This document shows, piece after piece, positions 20,932 through 32,594 of a DNA stretch of 64,000 nucleotides. Source of the DNA: Plantago major. Lineage: Eukaryota; Streptophyta; Magnoliopsida; Lamiales; Plantaginaceae. The stretch covers positions 14,909,200 through 14,973,199 of the forward strand of contig CM048843.1 of NCBI GenBank assembly GCA_026545765.1. The letters are read 5' to 3'. The position numbers were made by a program, and so were the translations under genes. Position 1 is the first letter of the stretch, and each line of letters begins with the position of its first letter. The notes beneath the pieces are model-generated. The model worked only from the letters and a program-made list of their open reading frames with translations. It was not told where the DNA came from and made no database searches.

Positions 20932-21874
20932 TAGGCCTGTCAATGGGTGCAATCCGGTAGAGTCCAAACCAAATCCGTTACAAACCCATTGGGAGGAGGC
21001 TGATCGGTTCCGGTTCCGGTTTCTTCAACCGGAACCGATCAGCAACCGCATGGGTCAATCCGCCTCCGAACCGACCTGGTCGATCGGATTGGGTAGGTTC
21101 CGATTTTTTATTTTTAGTTTTTCTCTTTGAGGTTTTTGTTGTTGCCTTTTCTTCCTACCTTCTTTTGTATCTGTATAAGACTTTCTCCAGTAATCTTTTA
21201 TTTGGTCCTTTCTTCCTGTATAGCTTCTTGTTCAAATCTCATAAAGAATCTGAATGCAACAAATAGGTAATCGTAGCCTTGAAAATATGCTATTGAGAGT
21301 TGAGATATGTAGAAAACCCTAATTACTAACCTCCATTTTGCTGTTGAGATTGAGATTTTTCTACCCAAATAGCGAAGAATATACCAATGGCATTGATTCC
21401 CATCAGTTCATTCTCCCCACAATCTCCTCTCCACATAACTCATTTTTCCTCTTCTCAATAACCGGAGTCGCAGCAACACACCACCTCTCTTGTCGTAATT
21501 TTCCACAATCGGTGAAATTGAGACCAATTAGTTGAGTTGAGGAAAAGGAAAAGAGAAAATGAAGAAGAATAGGAATTTTGAAAGAAAAGAGAAGATGAAG
21601 GAGACATGAATTTTGAAAGAAAAAGGTACACAAAGGAGAGGATGTTTTATTTGAGTTGAGAAGAGAGGATGAAGGAAAGGAGTTTTTACTTTTTAGATTC
21701 AGTTTCATAATCCATGGGTTTTAGATATTTGAGTTGAGGCCCGTTCCCTAAACATTAAAATGTTCCGGTCCGGTTACGGTTCTGGTTTCACATATGGCGG
21801 TCTGTTTCAATTTTTTTCCCAAATCTTATTTCATGGTTTGGGCCCTGGATGGAGGGAACCCATTGACAAGCCTA
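20932..21874. mobile_element. Non-autonomous hAT-like element, 943 bp
   Basis: Terminal inverted repeats TAGGCCTGTCAATGGGT (left) and ACCCATTGACAAGCCTA (right) differ at one position. An 8-bp target duplication, ACTATAAG (20924-20931) and ACTGTAAG (21875-21882), differs at one base. TAGG-type ends and 8-bp duplications are hAT hallmarks. The interior has palindromic GGTTCCGG blocks near each end but no transposase, so it would depend on another element. Confidence 0.85.
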
Positions 21875-22394
21875 ACTGTAAGTTATGAACATCTACAATT
21901 GTAGCTAGAGCACTCTAATTTTTTAGTTTTACTTAATTCGGGTATGTTCAACGATTATGAAGTTTTGTATTTGACGATGTTAATGGATGCAAGCACAAGT
22001 GTGCCTTGTCAACGTAGGAAAATATAATACGAAATAACAATTATGTTATGAGGATACAACAGGTAACATAACATATATTAATTCTACACTATATATACAT
22101 TGTAAGATGTAAACTTAAGCATATATATATAGAAATAGGAACATTCCAACGCATGCTCGGAAGTTTGACTTTCATTTCTTATAGTATATTGTAGCATTCA
22201 TGTGTTATGTCGACATATGGGAACAAGCAAGTCTTGAAAGTTACTCAAGTGAATGACCAAACACTCGATGGAATACCAATATACACTATAAGCCTGAAAC
22301 ATAAGCTTCATCACTAAAACATAAGCAACAAGAAATTACAAGAAACATAAAACATAAAGCACAATTCTTCGGACTTAATCCTGGACAATACTGT
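21875..22394. other. AT-rich intergenic sequence
   Basis: I see no gene, repeat or mobile element here apart from the right target duplication at 21875-21882. Confidence 0.5.
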
Positions 22395-22640
22395 TGTGTG
22401 GCAACCCACAGTGGTGGATCAGTTAGTTAAAAGGGAGGAGAATATCCTCTTGGTCACATGTTCAAACCCCACGGGGAGCAAAATTATGTGATTTATGCCT
22501 TAGAGTATGATCCTGTCGCAACTTTTTGCTGCTTAACTTGATCTTCGTGGTTTGAAGGTTATTGCGTGAGCCCGTGGGGTTTACCCAGTGCGCACCCGAA
22601 GGGTAGCGACTGTGGGTTCCCAATGTCATAAAAAAAACAA
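22395..22640 (+). mobile_element. tRNA-derived SINE-like element
   Basis: An A-box-like TGGATCAGTTAGTT (about 22415) and a B-box-like TGTTCAAACCCC (about 22460) lie about 45 bp apart, as in a tRNA-type Pol III promoter. After a body with CGAAGGGTAGCGACTGTGGG, the element ends in TCATAAAAAAAA (about 22625). I could not define clean target duplications. Confidence 0.65.
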
Positions 22641-24537
22641 AATACAGCGGCGCGAACACTCCTCTCTTGCCCGCCTTAGTAAGCTCCAGGCCTTCATCGA
22701 ACAGTCAGCTCCCAAGGTACAATGTTCAATCTCCACAGCTATAGGAAGCTCTGCAGTAAAGCTTCGTCGAACTCCAATGGTTAAGGAACTCTCGAAATTC
22801 TAAAATGTAGAAAGAAAGCAGTGGAGGAGAATAGAGGGTTGTTTATGGTGTGTCATGCTCGAATGGGATATATAGTATATATATGATGCCAAAAACACGT
22901 AACAACAAAATCTGCACCATCAATCCACGATTAATCTACGACAATAAGAGCATTAACAAATAGTTGTTACTTGGTAGTGGGAAGGTTTCAGATTAGAAAT
23001 TTAAAACCCTCTCATTCAACTGGAAGAATCTGGAATGACGTTAAAAAAGGACAATTACACTCCTTGGCATATACGTAATAGATGGAACATAGTAGCTAAG
23101 GAGTTGTGCAAGTACCATGTAAAGAACATAAACATTTCAAAACGCTTTACTGGGGATTTAATACAGTTCTTTGACAATAACAGTTCACATTATAACAAGC
23201 TAACTGAACGTCTATGCTTTCATACTCACACGTAAATGAATAAATAATTTGGAGATATGGCCGTCGAGGAGTACAATATTGTGAAGCTGAGTTGTACTAA
23301 GGGCACAATTAACATGTGGTGAGTATGTGATTTCACCCTTAATTTAATATATTTGAACGCCACAATTTGCACGTTATGTTATCGAGTCATTGCACGTAGA
23401 ACGATATACTATTTTTGTGCAAGAAAGTTTAGTTGTGAGTTTGATTGAAAATTGAATTCAAGTGGTAACATCATCACACTTTATTATTCAATTTAATGTT
23501 ATGTAATCCTAAAATATTTTATTCACAATTCATACTTATGCCATGGCGAATTTGAGGGGTTGAATTTTAACTTTCTATATATTTTCACAATTATAGTAAT
23601 ATTAGAGTATTGGTATATAGTATGATGGACATGTCCATTAACCTGATCCAAATTTCGGGTTGCATTTTAGCAATTCGAATTCCGGCTTGCTCAATTGGCT
23701 TCGGGTTAATCCAATCTAAGCCAAAAATCTAAAAAATTTATTATTCTTAATGGATAAATTCAATTCATAAAATTACAGACCTTGGAGCTCATCTCAACAA
23801 ATATCATGTTTCTTTAGTCTTCTCAAGCTTGCCCGAAGCAGCCTTCTTTTATTTCAAGCACCGTCATGTTGATCGATAGCTTTCCCAAATCACCATCACT
23901 CCATCAGTGAAGTTTTGAGCTTATCAAGCTTTTTTATTGGGGAAGGATGAGAGATAGAAATCAAGCCCAAAGAGGTTTGTGTTAGAAATAGTGTCCGAGT
24001 CTGAGAGTGCAGACACCGAGTGCATCGATTTATATGTTCTAATTATTTAATTAATCACTTTTTTTACAATGAATATTAAACAATAAATCTCTGATTAACG
24101 GGATCTGATTACTTGAGCATAACAGAGTCATTACAACCCGGGCTTTGAAGCTTTTACAGCTCCCGAATCACGAATATTTTAGTATAGTAATTTTTTAAAA
24201 AATATAAAATTAGAGAAAAATATTAAAATAAATTCATTTTTTTAAATTTTATTGATAAATGGACTTTTTTTTTTTAGAATACAATATCCATTTGCGGCAA
24301 ATGTAATATTCGTTGAACGTTCTTGTAAAAATTTATTTAAAAAGGAACAACCTAGGGTGAAATTGATATAGAACGAACTCTACGAATTTTTAATTTGAGT
24401 ATCATGAGAGAAGATTTTTTAAAGTAGTATAATAATTTACAAAGTGTCACTAAGTTTGTTATTTAATTTAAATCTCATCCGTTCATCTTAATTATTCAAT
24501 TTCAATCTGGTGCATACATGTGTTACTGTTTAAGTAC
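22641..24537. other. Intergenic sequence without recognisable genes
   Basis: Small open frames exist (for example 22645-22803) but match nothing I know and show no splice or coding pattern. The right end (24490-24537) is half of a short tandem repeat unit that was split by the CACTA insertion. Confidence 0.5.
24535..24537. repeat. Target-site duplication TAC of the CACTA element, left
   Basis: TAC directly before CACTACAA, repeated at 41381-41383 directly after the right end TTGTAGTG. A 3-bp duplication is the rule for CACTA elements. Confidence 0.88.
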
Positions 24538-24554
24538 CACTACAAAAAAAAACT

Positions 24555-24766
24555 GATAGATCCGTCGGATAGATCAAATGATCCGTCGCCCGACTCGGCG
24601 TCGGATAGAAATTTCGTCGCCCCACTGGAGCTATGGCGACGGATAAATAATCTGTCGTCCAATTCGCGACGGATTATCATTTTTGACTTTTTTTTATTTT
24701 TATTTAAATCGATTATTGGCGACGGATAGATTCTATCCGTCGCCCAATGTAACGACGGATAGAATC
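24555..24766. repeat. CACTA left subterminal repeats (outer part)
   Basis: Repeated GATCCGTCGCC, GGCGACGGATA and AACGACGGATAGA motifs in both orientations. The array is cut at 24766 by the copia insertion and resumes at 32595. Confidence 0.88.
24762..24766. repeat. Target-site duplication GAATC of the copia element, left
   Basis: GAATC before TGTTAGAAC, repeated exactly at 32595-32599 after the other LTR. It places the copia insertion inside the CACTA subterminal array. Confidence 0.92.
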
Positions 24767-25826
24767 TGTTAGAACTGTAGGACCGGGATTGGTACTTCTC
24801 GACAATTTCAAACGATGTTGACTATTGATGTTGAGTCAACACCATTTCTCAACAGTGTACATTGTTCAACTAAACTACAGCAATAGTATACTGTGATTGA
24901 CAGAACTCTGTAAAGTGCAGCGGAATAAAACTGAACACGAGATTTCTAAAGCCGGTATATTAAGATACCGACGGTGCCGTAGCAAAACTTCTACTAAAAT
25001 TGAAAAGTAGAATTACAAAAAGAAGTTTAATTCAATCACAAACGATTGATTAAACTTACAGAAAAACTAGACCTAGAACAGATAAGAAAAACCTATTCTA
25101 GTTCAATGATACTAGAGTAATTCTCAATCTTTAGAGAACACTCACAAGTAAACACCGAGGTAAAGGTCTAGTAAAGCAAGACAAACCTAAACTCAATGAT
25201 CAGGAAGTTTAATCTCTATAGGCGTGGTCTTGCTGAACGCTTCTTCTTGTGTATATATATAGGTCAATCAAATTCACCAAGAAGAAAGCGAAGTCAAGTC
25301 AACTTGATCCGGAAAGAACGCCGCAAAATATATTCAAGAGTTGCTCTTCGAAGGCAATCAGCAGCCTAGCAAAGCGTGTTCTTCCTGTATATGTAATGTA
25401 CAGCAATCGATCTTCCTGGAAGAAACACGGCTTGGCCCAAGTCGAAACCTGTTAGGTTTTCTCTAGGAAGAAAACTGTCTTTCTTATCTTTCAACAGTAT
25501 AAGGAGTCTTCTATATATATCAATCTCTTTTAAATCTCACTTTCCTTATAGCATCAAATTCTTCCTTGAACAATATGGCAGCTTCCTTATTGCATTATGC
25601 TTCTTATTTTCCTTTTTGCTACAAGCGTCTGCTTGCTACAAGAATCGCCATGGACGCTTTGGTACGTTGATCACAAAGAACCAATCGTGATCCATTAAGC
25701 ATGTTGAGGCCCAACTTGATTTATCCTACAAAATATTCATAGAAAAACAACTACAAACGTTGAACCGATTAATAAACGAAGATAGGCCGAATTAACAAAA
25801 CAAGTGCAATATAAATTGCACTTTCA
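24767..25826 (-). repeat. 3' LTR of the copia element (left on the map)
   Basis: 1060 bp, plus-strand TGTTAGAAC ... GCACTTTCA. Differences from the other LTR cluster in a zone near 25265-25320 and near 25625 as small indels, with scattered substitutions elsewhere. Confidence 0.92.
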
Positions 25827-25965
25827 ATCTCCCCCTTAATTCTTGCCTTTCTTCACAAAAACCTGAAAGTAGTTAGTAGAAAAATTCAAGCAACTCCCCC
25901 TTGCTCCAAGAACTCCCCCTTAATACAAAAAAACCAAGAGTACAAACATTCTCCCCCTTTTTTGT
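25827..25965 (-). other. Multiple polypurine tracts of the copia element
   Basis: On the minus strand, AAGGGGGA-type tracts occur next to the LTR (25829-25837) and again near 25894-25902, 25912-25921 and 25951-25961. Multiplied polypurine tracts upstream of the 3' LTR are known for Sireviruses. Confidence 0.75.
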
Positions 25966-27432
25966 GAAGAAAGAAAGAAAACAAAGTTCTTTTACAGAAA
26001 CTTCACCATCTTGGTAATATGTTGAGGACCTGCAGACAAAGTACTAATGCTGTCGAAACGATGTTGACTCAACATTGTAGTCAACACTGGCAAAGAAAGT
26101 AGCAAAAGCAGGGCTATAGGAATCACCAAGGTGAAGAATGTCGGGAATAGAGTGGATGGTCAGCTGGAGGGCAGTGATGTGAAGAGAGCGGATGGTCAAG
26201 TACACAGCTTACAAGATAAGTCATGATGGATGTTGTTGGGTTTGCTTCAAGGTAGATTCCTGCAGATATATATCAAAGCAACGAAAAACTGTGCACAACT
26301 GTTAATTAAAGATTAAATTTGCAAGTAAAACAGTTATCCGTCAAGTCAACGTAATCAGATAAACAGATAAACCCTAGGGAGGTTGACCAAAAATCTTGAT
26401 CTTAAAGAAAATGACTTGAAATGCAAGTACAGGAATGCAGAAACCCAAAACCCGAGGAAAACACCTTAGACCTACTCCCCCTCAAACCCAAAAACACACA
26501 GAATTAGAGCACAAAAAAAATGGAGCACAACAAAAGAGCAAATAGTACTTCATGCACAGTCAATGTTGACCTGAATGTTGACTCAACATTGATGACAACA
26601 TCGGGAAATCAGACCACTCTTAATGTAAGTCAACCAGGAAACCAAGTCTCAAAATGTGCAGATTCGATTAACACCACTTATGCTGCAGGCAAAACAGAAA
26701 GAGAAAGGAATACCAAAGAAACACACCCAACATTGCCTTAAAAAGTAAATTGAACAATTAGCATAAGTTTGAGTGGGGGTGACCATGAGACCGTGAACCA
26801 TGTCAAATAATTAGAACACGTATGAATCCGCTCCAAAGCCGAAGCCTATGCGGAGTTAGGCAAACACACGTCTCATGGAATAAAGATCACTCATTTGACT
26901 ATATTGGGTAATTTGGTACTCATAAAGTGAACCAGCAGCATTACGAGAATCGGCACTTTTGTGCGTGTCGGTTTCCAGTACAGGCCATCAACCCTCACGA
27001 CATATGACACATTGGCCACATCGATATCTGGATAGTATTTGAAACCTGCCCAACACGATCCTCGACGGAAACACTTCGAGCCCTTTTTTAACACAATTCA
27101 TTAGATTTATTAAGCATAAAGTACAGGAGGCAACATCAAGTGCGAGTCCAGGTACGAGTAAAAATAGCCAAAAAGCAGCAAAAGTGAGTTTTACATAAAG
27201 CAAACACACAGGAGACTCGATACCTTTCAACCTTGGTTTCAAACAGCCTTTCAAACCCTAAGCATCACCACTGTAAGGTACAAACCAAGAACAACCAGAG
27301 ACCAGTACAGAAGCACAGGAGCACAGAAACACGAAACAGAACTAAAAAGCATAAAAGAAAACAGCATCACTGATTCTAATTTTCCAATGTTGACCGTGAT
27401 GTTGAGTCAACATTGGTACTCAACAATGACAA
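25966..27432 (-). other. 3' non-coding region of the copia element
   Basis: Lies between the RNase H stop codon and the polypurine tracts. Minus-strand frames at 27254-26891 show short peptides (GFKYYPDIDV, SYVVRVDGLYW) that I do not recognise. Sireviruses may carry an env-like gene here, but I see no support for one. The region holds three of the ATGTTGACTCAACAT palindromes. Confidence 0.5.
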
Positions 27433-28200
27433 TCACAGAGAGCACAGACCGAGAGATCTTCGAAGACTGAAGAATCTCTCACTATCTAAGGGTTTGGTAA
27501 AAATATATGCAGGTTGATTTGTTGTGTCTATGTGTTCTATGTCAATCACTTGCTTATTGACCAAGTCCCTAAGGAAATGATGCATAATATCTATGTGCTT
27601 AGTGTGAGAGTGCTGAACAGGGTTCTTAGAGGTATGTATGGCCCTAAGGTTATCACAGAACATCAAAAGGGTAGCACTTTGTAGACCATAGTCATGCAGC
27701 ATATTTTTCAACCAGACCAGTTGAGACACACAACTGCCAGCTGCTACATATTCAGATTCAGCAGTTGACAGTGACACACAGTTCTGTTTCTTGCTATACC
27801 AAGACACCAAATTTGGACCAAGATAAAAGCAACCTCCACTAGTGGATTTTCTATCATCTAGATCACCAGCCCAATCAGAATCACTAAATCCCACCAGATT
27901 AGTGTTTGTATCACATGCAAACCATAATCCAAAATTAACAGTTCCTGATATATATCCAAGGATTCTTTTAACGACAGTTAAATGGGGGCTTTTAGGGTTG
28001 GACTGATACCTGGCGCGCACACACACAGAGAGCATGATATCAGGTCTCTTGGTGACTGTAAAAGCTTTCAATCATTGATCTGCATAATGTTGGTCAACAT
28101 CTGCGCCATGACATCGATTCTCGACAGAGAGGTACCCGTAAGTGTCTTGCATGATTTAGAGTTCTCCGGACACGAAAGAAGCGAGTTCACCAATCATATT
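27433..28200 (-). pseudogene. RNase H and residual RT C-terminus of copia pol
   Basis: The frame 28071-27433 contains a typical copia RNase H: VGFSDSDWAGDLDDRKSTSG (first Asp), SLSTAESEYVAAG (Glu), MFCDNLRAIHTSKNP (Asp) and HTKHIDIMHHFLRD, to the C-terminal SLGLCSL. Upstream, with an in-frame stop, lies the end of the RT palm (about 28230-28190, similar to the conserved FEMSMIGEL segment). The YVDD region and the RT N-terminus are missing. Confidence 0.85.
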
Positions 28201-28341
28201 CATCTCAAAATTTATCATAGTTTGCACAAACCGATGTACTATGGAAAGATTAGTCAAGTTAAGCACAATATAATCTTCTTTTGCACGATTGCAATTGTGG
28301 GATCACCACCACGTAGCAGCTTGTCGAGACACAGTGCACTG

Positions 28342-28620
28342 TCATGTCAAAACATTTCTCCTTGCAAGTATGTACTTTACAAGTGTGTTTGTTAATTTGA
28401 CCTTCAAATCATCATCACACACATGATAGACACTAATAAGGTTAGCAGTTAAACCTTCAACCAACAGTACATTTTTCAAGGTTGGAAAACCATCAAGAGT
28501 TAACACCCCCTTCCCAAGTACTTTACTCTTGTATCCTCCTCCATAAGTTACCATTCCAGTCTTTTGAGAAACAAAGTTAGAAAGATAACTCAAGGTTCCT
28601 GTCATATGTCTTGAACATCT
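28342..28620 (-). pseudogene. Displaced protease-type segment of copia pol
   Basis: Contains MTGTLSYLSNF, VTYGGGYKSKVLGKG, LKNVLLVEGLTANLIS and CDDDLKV. This is the segment that in intact Sireviruses follows the Gag zinc knuckle (CSRHMTG ... NVLLV.GL..NLIS) and leads into the GAG-pre-integrase domain. Here it lies after the integrase linker and before the RT tail, so it has been moved about 2 kb or was joined in by recombination between copies. Confidence 0.75.
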
Positions 28621-28787
28621 GCTATCAAAGTACCATCTACCGCATTGTTAGGAGAGGTAGCCAGAAAAGCAATATTAGACAATCTTTTCCCTAGGAGCCC
28701 AAACTCTCTTATACTTTTCTAGAGTTTTCCCGTTCCATTAGGTTTACCATTACGACAATGGATGAAGAAGCGGTTTAGAAATAAACT

Positions 28788-29147
28788 TTACGAAGCAGAC
28801 AATGTTGATGTTGACTCAACAGAGTGCTCAACATTAGATTTTTCATTCGCTAACAGAGCACCCAAAGGAACAGATTTTGGACCAGACACTTTAGGAGAGA
28901 CAAAACAAGAGGAACTTACAGATTGGCAGATTGTTGCATATCTTACCGTGTCCTTGTAGTTTTTCCGAGTGTTTCCTCTTAAGGTCATTCTCCCACCGGT
29001 GCTTCCGATGACTTGATAACTTAGATGATCTTTGCGAATCCTTGAGGGTGGATCACCTCTGATGGAATCCAGAGGCACAGTCGGTTCCAGAACAGGTTCA
29101 TCTTCATTTTCAGAGACAGATTCATCTGATGAGCTCTCCCCCTGCAA
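28788..29147 (-). pseudogene. Acidic linker between integrase and RT of copia pol
   Basis: An acidic Ser-rich frame (GESSSDESVSENEDEP, then a TGGRMTLRGNTR-like stretch) as found in the variable integrase-RT linker of Sireviruses. Its two ends coincide with ATGTTGACTCAACAT palindromes at 29158 and 28800, where short NVE.SVESTS-type peptides are encoded. Confidence 0.55.
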
Positions 29148-29275
29148 TGTTGGGTGCGATGTTGACTCAACATTGTGATCAACATTGACTCCATCTTCTG
29201 TGATGAATCGAATCGGGGAATCGGTATAGAACTCGGATCCGATTTAGTACACAGATCCGTGCAAGAATCTGCTTT

Positions 29276-30453
29276 TTACAAGACTGTCTCAACTTGCTGT
29301 TTTTCAAAGGGAACTGAGTCATCAAAAGTAATGTTAACAGATTCTTCAACAATTTGTGTCCTTAGATTATACACCCTATATGCATGGCTATTAAGAGAGT
29401 AACCAACAAAAATGCCTTTATCACTTTTTGCATCAAACTTGCCTAAATGTTCTCTATCATTGAGAATATAGCAAGCACAACCAAACACATGAAAGTACTT
29501 AAGATTAGGCTTCTTGCCATTTAGAATCTCATAGGGAGTGATTGAAGTTCCTGGTCTAAGGTAGACTCTATTTATTATGTGACAAGCGATTTACGACTTC
29601 ACAATCTTTTGAAAGGTTCATGGAACTCAACATAACCCTAGCCATTTCTTGTAAGGTCCGATTCTTTCTCGACCACTCCATTTTGTTGTGGAGTTTGGGT
29701 GCAGAAAACTCATGAAGGATTCCTTTATTTTCATAAAAATCGGCAAAGGTTTGATTCTCAAATTCCATACCATGATCCGACGTGTCGTTGGACAACGAGT
29801 ATATTGATTACTAAACCTAGCATGCGTTTCTTGAAGGAATCAAAAGTTTGATTTTCTTTTAAAAAACTTACCCAAGTAAATCGAGAAAAATCATCAACTA
29901 TGACACAGATGTACTTCTTACCACCTAGACTATCTACCTTAATTGGTCCCATTAAGTCCATATGTAAGAGTTCGAAGCAGTTGGATGTACCTGTTTTCTG
30001 CCCTTCGGTTTGTAGGGATGTATACACAGCTCTAGTTTGTTTACCTTTTGGGCAGTCACCGCACACTTGCTTTCCGGCATTGCTCAGCTTCGGCAGTCCT
30101 CTAACCGCATCTAGTTTGATGAGCCTTTCAATGTTCCTATAGCTTACATGGCCAAATTTCTTGTGCCGAGTCACAGCTTCATCATCTCTTGCCTCAATTT
30201 GTTCGTCAGTGAGTTCTTCTTCAAGAGAATGATCTGCAGACAAATCAACTGAACCATGCAAACAATAGACATCAGTAGACATTGAGTTTTCAGAGTAAGA
30301 AACTTTTTCCCTGAATATTTCTTTGCAGGTCTGTGAGTCATCATAATCAAATAAGAGGATCTGAGACGATGTTGAGTTTTCATTGTTGACTAAACATCGA
30401 TTTCCAACATCGCCCGAGCAGAGGATGAGTCGCAACACGACCTTACGAAGCAT
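29276..30453 (-). pseudogene. GAG-pre-integrase and integrase of copia pol (broken)
   Basis: 30453-29758 carries the pre-integrase zinc finger (HKKFGHVSYRN ... CGDCPKGKQ) and the start of the rve core (LHMDLMGPI, first Asp; VIVDDFSRFTWV). A frameshift near 29790 precedes SDHGMEFENQTF (second Asp region). More shifts near 29690 affect the segment with the catalytic Glu (WSRKNRTLQEMARVML). 29488-29276 is the C-terminal piece (KFDAKSDKGIFVGYS). It would have inserted cDNA with a 5-bp stagger but is inactive as written. Confidence 0.85.
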
Positions 30454-31500
30454 CGATTCTGCTCATCATCACCTGAAACATCACTGAGACAAGCAAACAA
30501 AGTCTTTTCTTCTTACGAAGAGAGTTAGCACATTCATTCTGATAATGTCCCCATCCTTGACATTCAAAACATCTAACTTTGCTAAGTTGAGCAGGACTTA
30601 AACTAGGGGAATCTACAGTCTTTTTAAACTTGTTTGTGCCTTTTGAATTGCTTGAAGAGCCTTTGTTAGAATTCTTTCTAAAGCTAGTTTTGTTGAACTT
30701 TCTACGCAACTAGCAAGAGCTTTATCGAAATCTTCTTCAGTCATCTCATCAGATTCATCACTACTGCTTTCAGACTCAGAGATTTTTGATTTTGAGTGAA
30801 GAGACATACTATGGCTTTTCGTACCTTTGCGCTCATTCTGTTGGAGCTCAAAATTTTTCAAATTGTTCATCAGAGTATGAAAATCCATAGTAGCCAGGTT
30901 TTGAGTATCTTCCAAAACAGTTCGTTTTATGTCAAATTTTGAAGAAAGAGTACGAACAGCTTTGAAAATCAGTTGCTTATTAGACATAGCATCACCTAGC
31001 AGTTGAATATCATTTGAAATAGTGAGCAGTTTATCAAAATAAGAATCAATGGTTTCTTCTTCTGCCATTCTCAAGTTTTCAAATTTTGACCAAAGTAGTT
31101 GAAGTTTAGTTTGCTTAATACTGTTATCACCTTCACAATGATTTTGCAACAAATCCCAAGCTTGTTTAGCAGTAGTGCAATTCTGAATGAGCTTAAACAT
31201 ATGTGGATCAATATGCGAAAAAATAGCATTCAAAGCTTTTTCATTGTAAGAGCTAGCAAGAAAATCATCACCTGACCATTGAGCTTCTGGTTTAGGAACG
31301 GCATCTCCATCAGTGTCTGGTCCTATGGTAGGCCACACATAGCCTTCAAAAACACATTTCCATGCACGTCCTTCAATGGATTTGATATACGTTCTGATCC
31401 TTATTTTCCAGTAGTAGTAGTTCGACCCATCTAGCACAGGTGGCCTGTTGACACTTGAATTGACAACGTCCATTATAGTAGTACCAAATCCAAACACCAA
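30443..31500 (-). pseudogene. gag of the copia element
   Basis: 31500-30613 encodes a UBN2-type copia Gag: RPPVLDGSNYYYWKIRI near the N-terminus, AKQAWDLLQNHCEG, then LRMAEEETIDSYFDKLLTI. A Ser-rich acidic segment follows. The zinc knuckle CFECQGWGHYQNEC lies in another frame (30709-30443), so a frameshift separates it from the main Gag. The likely start is the Met in IMDVVNSS, about nine residues inside the frame. Confidence 0.85.
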
Positions 31501-31514
31501 TTAATTAGGTGGCT

Positions 31515-31527
31515 GGCTCTGATGCCA
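31515..31527 (-). other. Primer binding site of the copia element
   Basis: Minus-strand TGGCATCAGAGCC lies two bases from the 5' LTR. It is one base different from the TGGTATCAGAGCC that pairs with plant initiator tRNA-Met. Confidence 0.85.
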
Positions 31528-31529
31528 CT

Positions 31530-32594
31530 TGTTAGAACTGTAGGACCGGGATTGGTACTTCTGGACAGTTTCAAACGATGTTGACTATTGATGTTGAATC
31601 AACATCGTTTCTCAACAGTGTACATTGTTCAACTAAACTACGGCAATAGTATACTGTGATTGACAGAACTCTGTAAAGTGCAGTGGAATAAAACTGAACA
31701 CGAGATTTCTAAAGCCGGTATATAAAGATACCGACGGTGCTGTAGCAAAACTTCTACTAAAATTGAAAAGTAGAATTACAAAAAGAAGTTTAATTCAATC
31801 ACAAACGATTGATTAAACTTACAGAAAAACTAGACCTAGAACAGATAAGAAAAACCTATTCTAGTTCAATGATACTAGAGTAATTCTCAATCTTTAGAGA
31901 ACACTCACAAGTAAACACCGAGGTAAAGGTCTAGTAAAGCAAGACAAACCTAAACTCAATGATCAGGAAGTTTAATCTCTATAGGCGTGGTCTTGCTGAA
32001 CGCTTCTTCTTGTGTATATATATAGGGCTGGGTCAAATTCACCAAGAAGAAAGCAGAAGTCGAAGTCAACTTGATCTGGGAAAGAACGCCGCAAAATATA
32101 TTCAAGAGTTGCTCTTCGAAGGCAATCAGCAGCCTAGCAAAGCGTGTTCTTCCTGTATATGTAATGTACAACAATCGATCTTCCTGGAAGAAACACGGCT
32201 TGGCCTAAGTCGAAACCTGTTAGGTTTTCTCTAGGAAGGAAACTGCCTTTCTTATCTTTCAACAGTATAAGGAGTCTTCTATATATCAATCTCTTTTAAA
32301 TCTCACTTTCCTTATAGCATCAAATTCTTCCTTGAACAATATGGCAGCTTCCTTCTTGCATTATGCTTCTTATTTTCCTTTTTGCTACAAGGTTGCTTTG
32401 CTACAAAGAATCGCCATGGACGTTTTGGTACATCGATCGCCTGAAGAACCAATCGTGATCCATTAAGCATGTTGAGGCCCAACTTGATTTATCCTACAAA
32501 ATATTCATAGAAAAACAACTACAAACGTTGAACCGGTTAATAAACGAAAAAAGGCCGAATTAACAAAACAAGTGCAATATAAATTGCACTTTCA
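31530..32594 (-). repeat. 5' LTR of the copia element (right on the map)
   Basis: 1065 bp, the same ends as 24767-25826. Followed by GAATC and the resumed CACTA subterminal array. Confidence 0.92.

Larger units (their letters stand above)
24767..32594 (-). mobile_element. Sirevirus-like Ty1/copia retrotransposon, rearranged
   Basis: 7.8 kb on the minus strand, with LTRs of 1060 and 1065 bp and a perfect GAATC duplication. It has an initiator-tRNA-Met-type primer site at 31527-31515 and several AAGGGGGA purine tracts at the 3' end, a known Sirevirus signature. Reading order on the minus strand is gag with zinc knuckle, GAG-pre-integrase, integrase, an acidic linker, a displaced protease-type segment, the tail of RT, and RNase H. 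The RT catalytic region is absent and integrase has frameshifts, so this copy is defective. It is younger than the CACTA element that hosts it. Confidence 0.88.

Noticed and set aside
22645-22803. Open frame after the SINE-like element
   Set aside because: No recognisable domain on either strand and no splice context, so I could not support a gene or pseudogene call.
25966-27432. Possible env-like gene of a Sirevirus
   Set aside because: The short minus-strand frames show no signal peptide, membrane segment pattern or known motif, and they are broken by stops.
27982-28395. Plus-strand open frame of 137 codons inside the copia element
   Set aside because: It overlaps RNase H and the RT tail on the other strand and has no recognisable domain.
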